Source: Undaria pinnatifida
Lineage: Eukaryota > Sar > Phaeophyceae > Laminariales > Alariaceae
Direction of reading: 5' to 3'
DNA: 64,000 nucleotides
Assembly: GCA_012845835.1 (NCBI GenBank)
Contig: JABAKD010000025.1
Location: 3,269,819-3,333,818, forward strand
Position 1 is the first letter of the stretch. Each line of letters opens with the position of its first letter. Shown here piece by piece: positions 58,265 to 64,000 of this stretch. The translations under genes were made by a program, and so were the position numbers. The notes beneath the pieces were generated by a model, which was given only the letters and a program-made list of their open reading frames with translations, was not told where the DNA came from and did no database searches.

Positions 58265-58915
58265 TGTTATAAGGCTTAGTTTGGGTAAGCTATCGACCCA
58301 AGCTACGGTAGGGGGGTCCCCTTTTGGGCCTTTTTTTTTAGTGGCTAGGGGTCACTCGCGCGAGTAACCCCTTTGTTCCTATGGAATCTTACGTTTTCTT
58401 TGTGTTTTACATTGTTGACGAAATCAATCCGCAATGCAAAGGTGATCTAAGCTGCGCCAAACCAAGTGCCTAAACCATCTTCATCCGTAGGGTACACAGC
58501 TACTCGTGCGAGTGGCTCAAACACACCAGTGAAAATAGGGGTACCCCCCCTACCGTAGCCTTGGTCTAATCGGGTAACCTTTGGCAAGTGGTCAAACGGA
58601 CTAATACCCCACTAATACCGTAACAAATGGCGTCGTCTACTGACCATGTTTTTCTTTGGGTCGTGGGTTCGACCCCCACATCCACCATAATAAACTTTTT
58701 CAGACTTTCCCCATGTCGAACTTGAAAAATACTCTCCCCGGGTATCCCCAGGAAATGAAACGGCTTGGATATTGACAGGTCCGCCCGTAAATAGGGCCGA
58801 CCTGCTATCCCGCCGTTTCAGGGGAGGAGAGTGTTATAAATCTGAGTTTGGGTAAGCTATCGGTTAACCTTTTGCAAGTGGTCAAATGGACTAATACCCC
58901 ACTAATACCTTAACA
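58265..58915 (+). mobile_element. TRIM-like LTR element with an interrupted left LTR
   Basis: The left LTR is 58265-58625 (TGTTATAAGGCTTAG ... CGTAACA) split by a 272-bp insert; the right LTR is 58832-58915. The primer-site candidate TGGCGTCGTCTACTGACC follows the left LTR, and GGGGAGGAGAG precedes the right LTR. The T-arm-like GTGGGTTCGACCCCCAC lies at 58660-58676. Orientation is opposite to the copy at 56510. Confidence 0.75.
58295..58566. mobile_element. MITE inserted in a TRIM LTR
   Basis: Compared with the intact LTRs, 272 bp are inserted. The ends are inverted repeats: GACC.AAG.CTACGGTAGGG and its complement. Inside, 58348-58371 is a 24-bp near-palindrome around CGCGCG, and GCTACTCGTGCGAGTGGC near 58500 is another. 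The target duplication is not clean (TATC and TAATC). Confidence 0.75.
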
Positions 58916-59204
58916 CTACCGCAATTTTAACATATTAATATCTGCCTGTCCTTCATTTTCACATTATTATTAGCTCACGATTTTACGCCCATGATTTTTA
59001 CCGTGCCGATGTGGGGCTCTGAGGTCGCCAATTCTAAGACAGATACATATTACAATTAGATTATTATGCAATGTCACCACTATTGAACACGAGGGGGAGA
59101 GGTGCAAGTCGTCATTGTTTCGAAAGGAACGCTTGATGTGCCCGCGCTCAATGACTTTACTTCGTTAGGCATATATATGCTACTGCGTTTAGTAGAGGTT
59201 GTCA

Positions 59205-59386
59205 GGCGATCATTGAGATGGCAAGTAGGATCATTGTGGATGGTGGAACTTGAACCCACGACCCCGAACAAAAAAACATGGTCTGTCGACGACGCCATTT
59301 GTTAAGGTATTTTAGTGAGGTATTAGTCCGTTTGACCACTTGCAAAAAAGGTTAACCAATAGCTTACCGACTCTAACCCTTATAAC
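59205..59386 (-). mobile_element. Partial TRIM-like element (one LTR plus primer-site side)
   Basis: The LTR at 59300-59386 (TGTTAAGG ... TTATAACA) is preceded by the complement of TGGCGTCGTCGACAGACC and by the T-arm-like region (GGAACTTGAACCCACGACC). Confidence 0.7.
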
Positions 59387-59484
59387 AGTCGCACAAGAAA
59401 CTGAGATGGTCGAGGAAATATCATTTGGTAGCAGTTTTATACTAGAAAAATTGTGTACCAGTTAGTGTGGAAGACCCCGCTCTT

Positions 59485-59570
59485 AACCCCTTTACAACTG
59501 GAAACCCGTTTTTGGGGACAAAATTACTTGGATTTAGTGTAGGGAGGGGTTCGGGGGCTCTAAAGGGGTT
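59485..59570. mobile_element. 86-bp MITE-like element
   Basis: Ends AACCCCTTTA and TAAAGGGGTT are perfect inverted repeats. The interior matches 32138-32226. No clear target duplication. Confidence 0.55.
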
Positions 59571-61674
59571 TCATAAGAAATCTATCCTCGGGCCGGTATC
59601 ACAGGTGCTTATTTTAGGGCCGGCACTGCTGTGTACTCTGTATCCCTTTGCCCCCGCCATTTTTTCGTGCCACATTGTCATAGCATATATTTGCGCAAGA
59701 TTGAGAGCCCCACAGCAAGGCGAGAGGCGCCACAAGTAGTACGCGGATGTTTTTTCTTGATGTAATGATAATGTTTCGGCCACACACGATAATATGCTGT
59801 ATGGTCACACCCGTCCCGACTGTTTGTAGTTTGGTAAACCACGGACCACAGGCTAACATATTGAGGGGGGGAAACACGCAAAAAAATGTGAGAAGGCCAT
59901 CATCACCATCATTACGACGAGTATTACAAGACAAAAGCTGTAGACACAAGACAGACAGTGCAGCTGTGCGGGTTCACCTACTACAGCCAGTGAGTAGTAG
60001 TACGTACGGATTCTGTTATTTGAGCTGCTGAGTGTAGTACAGCAGTAGATCACATGTTTTGGGGCCCAGATGTACTCGTAGCTTCCAAAAAGTAGGTTTG
60101 TTGTTACCAACTACCAACAGTCTATGGCAAGGGGGTGCGCAACAGAGCAGTACCCTCGAAGTACTATCATACCGGTAGTAAATGCGATTATAATAGCATC
60201 ATGCGGCGTGCGTGTCGGAGATAGATGTCCCTGCATGCTTGTAGCTCGGGTGTACGCTCCCTACCGTAGAAGACCGGGCGGCATCGCGTGACCGCTGTCG
60301 CTGTACGGTACAGGGCAGGAGGAGATGACAGAGCGCCGAACAACAAACAGGGTATAGTAATAAGAAAGCCAGGCTGAGATTTGGAGGAAAATAAGAAACT
60401 CGGCAGCGCTGTTATACTATATTTAGTGAAGAACGCACTCATTTTCAACTAAGAAAACCAGCCTGAGTCAGAACTCCTGTTTTTTCTCATTACGTGTTCT
60501 ATAATGTTGTAATCGGCGCGTGTTTTCAACATTGTTCCTCCTTAAATCCCCAAGGCCAAAGACGTTATAGGTTATCAGCTATCAGCGGCAGTCAGTAATC
60601 ACATCTCGATTGTCGTCATGGGCTATCCCAACAATGATGCCAGCATGATTCTACGACAAGTCGCAAACGGGACGTGATAAACCACGCAGCCGCACAGGGT
60701 GAACAGTGTACATCTGTGTTCCACCGCGACGAAAACGCGTGATCTCGAAGAAGAACGACAAAAAAAAATCAAGGGCTACTATCATTAATAGCAGCAGCAA
60801 AGCACGGGCAGAACTACAGACTCGGTTCAATGGCCGCACAGCTACCTAAATATTGCTACAGCAGAGGGCTCCATAAAAGACAGGTCACCGAATCCTTTTT
60901 CGCGACACAACGTAGTACCGTCCACCACCCGGACACCCACTCGATGAAAAACAGGACATCCAGGCTGCAGCCCGCCCACTGCGTCTATTCCCGGTGCGAG
61001 ACAAAAACGCGCAATACTCGCGCACAGTCCGCCAAAACACATGAAGCACCAACAAAAAAAAAATGACCAGTGCGCAGCACCGCCAATATTCACAACAGAC
61101 AGTGCTGCCTCCCCCGCACTCCACTCAAACACGCGCACAAGAGACGGGAGAATTTTGACAAAACGTCAACAATATCCTCAACCCCCCCTTCCCCCCTGCC
61201 TCCATTTCTTCAAAACACTACTCACTATTGATACTATGAATAAGTACTAGTACGAGGTACACTTCGTACACTTCAAACCATCGCGACAAACGCTCCCCCC
61301 TACTGGTGGGCCCCACCAGCAAATACACTACAGTGGTACTCTCCTTGTAGTGCCAGTAAGTGCCAGCCAGCTGTATCGGCAGTATACCGGACGCCGGCAA
61401 CATTGCGTATAGTACCGACACGGGTACCAATATACCTGGTAGCAGCTTCCAGCTGTGCCAAGCGATTTAACCGGCACTATACCGGCAACAGGCGCTACTC
61501 AACAGGCACTATAGGGGGACCCCGGCTGCATTCATAGGAGACCGCATGTTTTAGGCGTGTCAAGACCTCTTCAGGCCTTAGCCCGTTTAGAACTCCACCT
61601 ACGGTTTGGGGACGTAATAGAGTAGAATCATTTTGCACTAGTACAAGGGTTACCATCCTGGTGTCAAATGTAGG
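59571..61674. other. Intergenic sequence, no gene recognised
   Basis: Scattered short frames on both strands without domains. TACCTGGTA occurs at 61433. A GCTTGTAGCTCGGG-type word near 60240 is loosely shared with 13430. Confidence 0.45.
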
Positions 61675-61790
61675 GTGACGGTCGGTCAAGGGGTCAAATC
61701 GCGGTCCCCCAGCATCCTAACGCCAGTGCCGGACAGTCAAGGAGCAAACCGCGGCCTCCCAGCATACCGCCTTGGTCTTGCCACAGCCAG
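61675..61790 (+). repeat. 55-bp two-copy tandem repeat
   Basis: GTCAAGGRGYMAA.CGCGG, CCYCCCAGCATMC and GCC recur at about 61684 and 61737. Confidence 0.75.
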
Positions 61791-62209
61791 GCGCGCACAA
61801 CCCCACCGCAACCTAAAACCTCATCGCTTGACAACTTTTACGCGGTCCCACCCCCGGCGAGAGGATCAGCAGGCCTTACACACGCATGCAAACGCCGCCA
61901 AATCTGAAGCGAAAGTTATTACACAAACTCAGACAAGGGGGGGTAGAGGGAGCGCGGGGAGGGGGGGCACGTACGTGCCGATCGAAGAACGCCACCAAAC
62001 CCTCCAAAAGAAACGCAACCATATATCTTGTGAGCGCCAAAACGCGACGACAGAAGAAGCAGCAGCAGCAACCAGTCGCGCAACTCAACGCCAGGTAAGG
62101 CAAGGCAACGAAAGGATAAATAAATCCTCCGAGGCGACCCTCCTCGGCGCGCAAAGCGCTGTGATCCGACGCTCGACGTGTCGTCACGGACCAAACCACA
62201 CCAGAACAG

Positions 62210-62262
62210 GCCAGACCAGACCAGACCAAACCAGACCAGACCGGACCGGACCGGACCAAACC
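62210..62262 (+). repeat. (GACCA)n pentanucleotide repeat
   Basis: CCAGACCAGACCAAACCAGA and CCGGACCGGACC units, about 50 bp. Confidence 0.85.
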
Positions 62263-62427
62263 AGTGCTGGACCAAACGAAGAAAAACGGCAACGCAACAA
62301 CGCGAGGCACTACCAACCTACAGACGATACCAGTCCCGCCAGAGGCCAAACCATATTCCGGGTGGAAACCACCTCAACCACCACCACCGCAAACACACAT
62401 ACCGACGCGACCCGACCCGTCCCGTCA

Positions 62428-63000
62428 TGCCCAGCGCTCGTTGTAACACCGGACGCGGAGGGGGTTCGAAAGTGGCATCAATTTCGTGAGCGCCACGCAG
62501 ATCCTAAACACCCTCTCCTCCGCCGACCTCCGCGTGGGGAACTCCGAGGAGCTCTCCTCGGCCCACGCCTGCACCACCTCATCGGTACCATCGAAACCCT
62601 TTCCGGCCCGAACCGCCGCCGCCGCCGCCGCCACAGCCGACGCCAACGAATATGTACCACCACCCGCACCCCCAGCACCGCCAACCCCACCAACGCCGTC
62701 GCCAACCCCACCAACGCTTTCTACGGCCCCCTTATCCGCCTCTAGCGGTAGCGGGGTGGAGGGAGGGTTGGCGGGCGCAGCTGGGGCTACGCCCGCAGTA
62801 GGAAAGTCTTCGTCCATGTGGGACATGGGGTCCTCCACACCCACGATGAGAGCACGCGTGATGTGGTCGAGGACGGAGGTAGGGTGTAATGGAAGGGTGG
62901 TGTCGCTTCGCATCGCGTTGATGTTCATAAACCCGTGTCGGACGCAGCCCGCCATTAAGCCTAGATCGTGGATCCAAGGGCACCACCACATTGGTAATCC
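62428..63000 (-). CDS. Internal exon of a large gene, possibly a CHD-type chromatin remodeller (partial)
   Basis: On the - strand an acceptor (TTTCATCAG, AG at 63002-63001) opens a frame from 63000 to a stop at 62425. It reads WCPWIHDLGLMAGCVRHGF, then NINAMRSDTTLPL near the start. A Gly/Ala-rich low-complexity stretch follows, then EFPTRRSAEERVFRICVALT. HDLxLxxGxxxHGFxxxxAMRxD followed later by a WP/FP...R...RI..A segment resembles the C-terminal SANT/SLIDE-like region of CHD ATPases; this is a loose pattern match. The donor is not resolved; a candidate is GTGTTA near 62444. An alternative start is the ATG at 62955. No ATPase or chromodomain lies in the window. Confidence 0.42.
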
Positions 63001-63180
63001 CTGATGAAACCGTCAAAACCAAAACCCGGAAAGGCGTTATCAAGAGTTGAAGGGGGAGGGAGGAAGGGAAGGTGAGGGGGGGAGAGGGAGGGTCAATATC
63101 GAGTAGCGTATCCGACTTGGAATCCAGGGACACCACCGCATCGGTAATTCCTAATGAAATTGTCGAGCGTACCACTAGAA
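62920..63180 (-). repeat. Tandem copy of the acceptor and exon head of the 62.4-63.0 kb gene
   Basis: TTTCATYAG, GRATTACCRATGYGGTGGTG, YCCYTGGATYC is present at 63003-62965 (true) and again at about 63160-63115, with related AAAGGC.TTAT..AA and G-rich sequence after each. Confidence 0.78.
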
Positions 63181-63232
63181 AGGCATTATTGGAAAATTAA
63201 TGAGGGAAGGGGGGGGGAGGGGGGGGGGGGTA

Positions 63233-63640
63233 CTCATTTGTTGCTTGCCTTAGTCATTTGACCATTGGCCACGCATCCCTTTCGAGACGGAGCACCGTTC
63301 CTACACCTAATAGAGACACCTCCAACGTTTGGGCGCTCATTACGATTCTTCCTTGTATTACATGAAAACTGTTTGCTTATCCTATCCCCGTCCTGTTTCG
63401 CCGTCTGTGGCCACCATCTATCTCCTAGGATAGCCATCATTTTCGCAGCACTCTCTAGTCTACCAAGCTCTTCCATGTCACATTCGTCTAATTTCCTCCT
63501 ATCTTCCTCTAACGCATCCCGTTCCTCCTTGTTGTTTCACAATATCCTACTACGTGAGTCCTACTCTCTATTGTTGTGCCACACGGGCACATATGTGCAT
63601 CCACGTCCTCCTCCCGACTACTGGTGGTGGGGGGGGGCGT
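63233..63640 (-). pseudogene. LINE-like reverse transcriptase C-terminal relic, second copy
   Basis: Reads AHMCPCGTTIESRTHVVGYC, then after a frameshift [57 protein letters not shown] and TGA, followed by GTAC and a long C tract. Closely similar to 3305-3925. The intact last 80 codons make this the best-preserved 3' end. Confidence 0.58.
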
Positions 63641-64000
63641 CAAAATCGACATCGTTCAAGAAGGCATCTGGGTGATGGGTGAGAGTGGGGAGGAGGGGGG
63701 GGGGTCGTCAAAGGTGGTGACACCATCATACAGTAGTGGTTCCTCTGCAGTCCCGTATGTGCTATTAATAGCCGGAAACATCGGCACCTTAGCGGCAACC
63801 GGCACTACTCTGCACACTGCCAATAGTGTTTTCCCTCGTACGTCCCAAGCGCACTATAGCGGGCAATCGGCAATACTCAATCGACATTATGGAGGGACGA
63901 CTACTGATAGTACATTCTCACCTTGAGCGGGAGGAGTCGGTATTAAAACGTGTAGACGGAGGTGCTCCCTCTGACACGCAACTCTGCTGGATTCGTTTCC

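Noticed and set aside
61675-62745. 356-codon open frame on the + strand, the longest in the window
   Set aside because: It runs through tandem repeats and a GACCA pentamer and is rich in Arg, Thr, Pro and Gln without any domain. It also overlaps the better-supported - strand exon antisense.

Overview
The window is nuclear DNA of an intron-rich eukaryote with about balanced base composition. Three protein-coding loci can be supported, and everything else is introns or repeats. Long introns (up to about 3.7 kb), very small exons (61-264 nt), many decayed retroelements and the style of the LINE-like relics suggest a stramenopile. A brown alga is my best guess, from inference only. There is no bacterial, organellar or viral gene organisation and no CRISPR array.

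Layout. (1) Positions 1-11485, + strand: an NAPE-PLD type metallo-beta-lactamase-fold phospholipase D. Its 5' end lies outside the window, and eight exons join in perfect phase with all seven expected metal ligands present. (2) 11.8-18.1 kb: intergenic repeats and simple sequence. (3) 18129-25851, - strand: a complete five-exon gene for a 259-residue protein with a DUSP domain, again with every splice phase matching. (4) 25.9-62.4 kb: a repeat-dominated desert. It holds Harbinger-like non-autonomous DNA transposons, a TRIM-like LTR element family with a MITE nested in one LTR, a (CAA)n-tailed and a poly(A)-tailed SINE-like family, a GAGCTA-rich array of about 1.6 kb in three blocks, a LINE reverse-transcriptase relic, and several unnamed dispersed families. 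(5) 62.4-63.0 kb, - strand: one exon of a probable third gene, perhaps a CHD-type chromatin remodeller. (6) 63.2-63.6 kb: a second copy of the LINE 3' relic found at 3.3-3.9 kb.

The most unusual signal is how the introns are built. At about ten of the roughly seventeen exon-intron junctions, a segment spanning the splice junction (exon tail plus donor, or acceptor plus exon head) has been tandemly copied into the intron 1-8 times and has then decayed. The true exon is always the copy attached to the exon body. This happens in all three genes and on both strands. It leaves introns full of decoy splice sites and pseudo-exon pieces, and it looks like a main route of intron growth here. Separately, two short palindromic words (TACCWGGTA and CTATTAATAG) recur far more often than base composition predicts.
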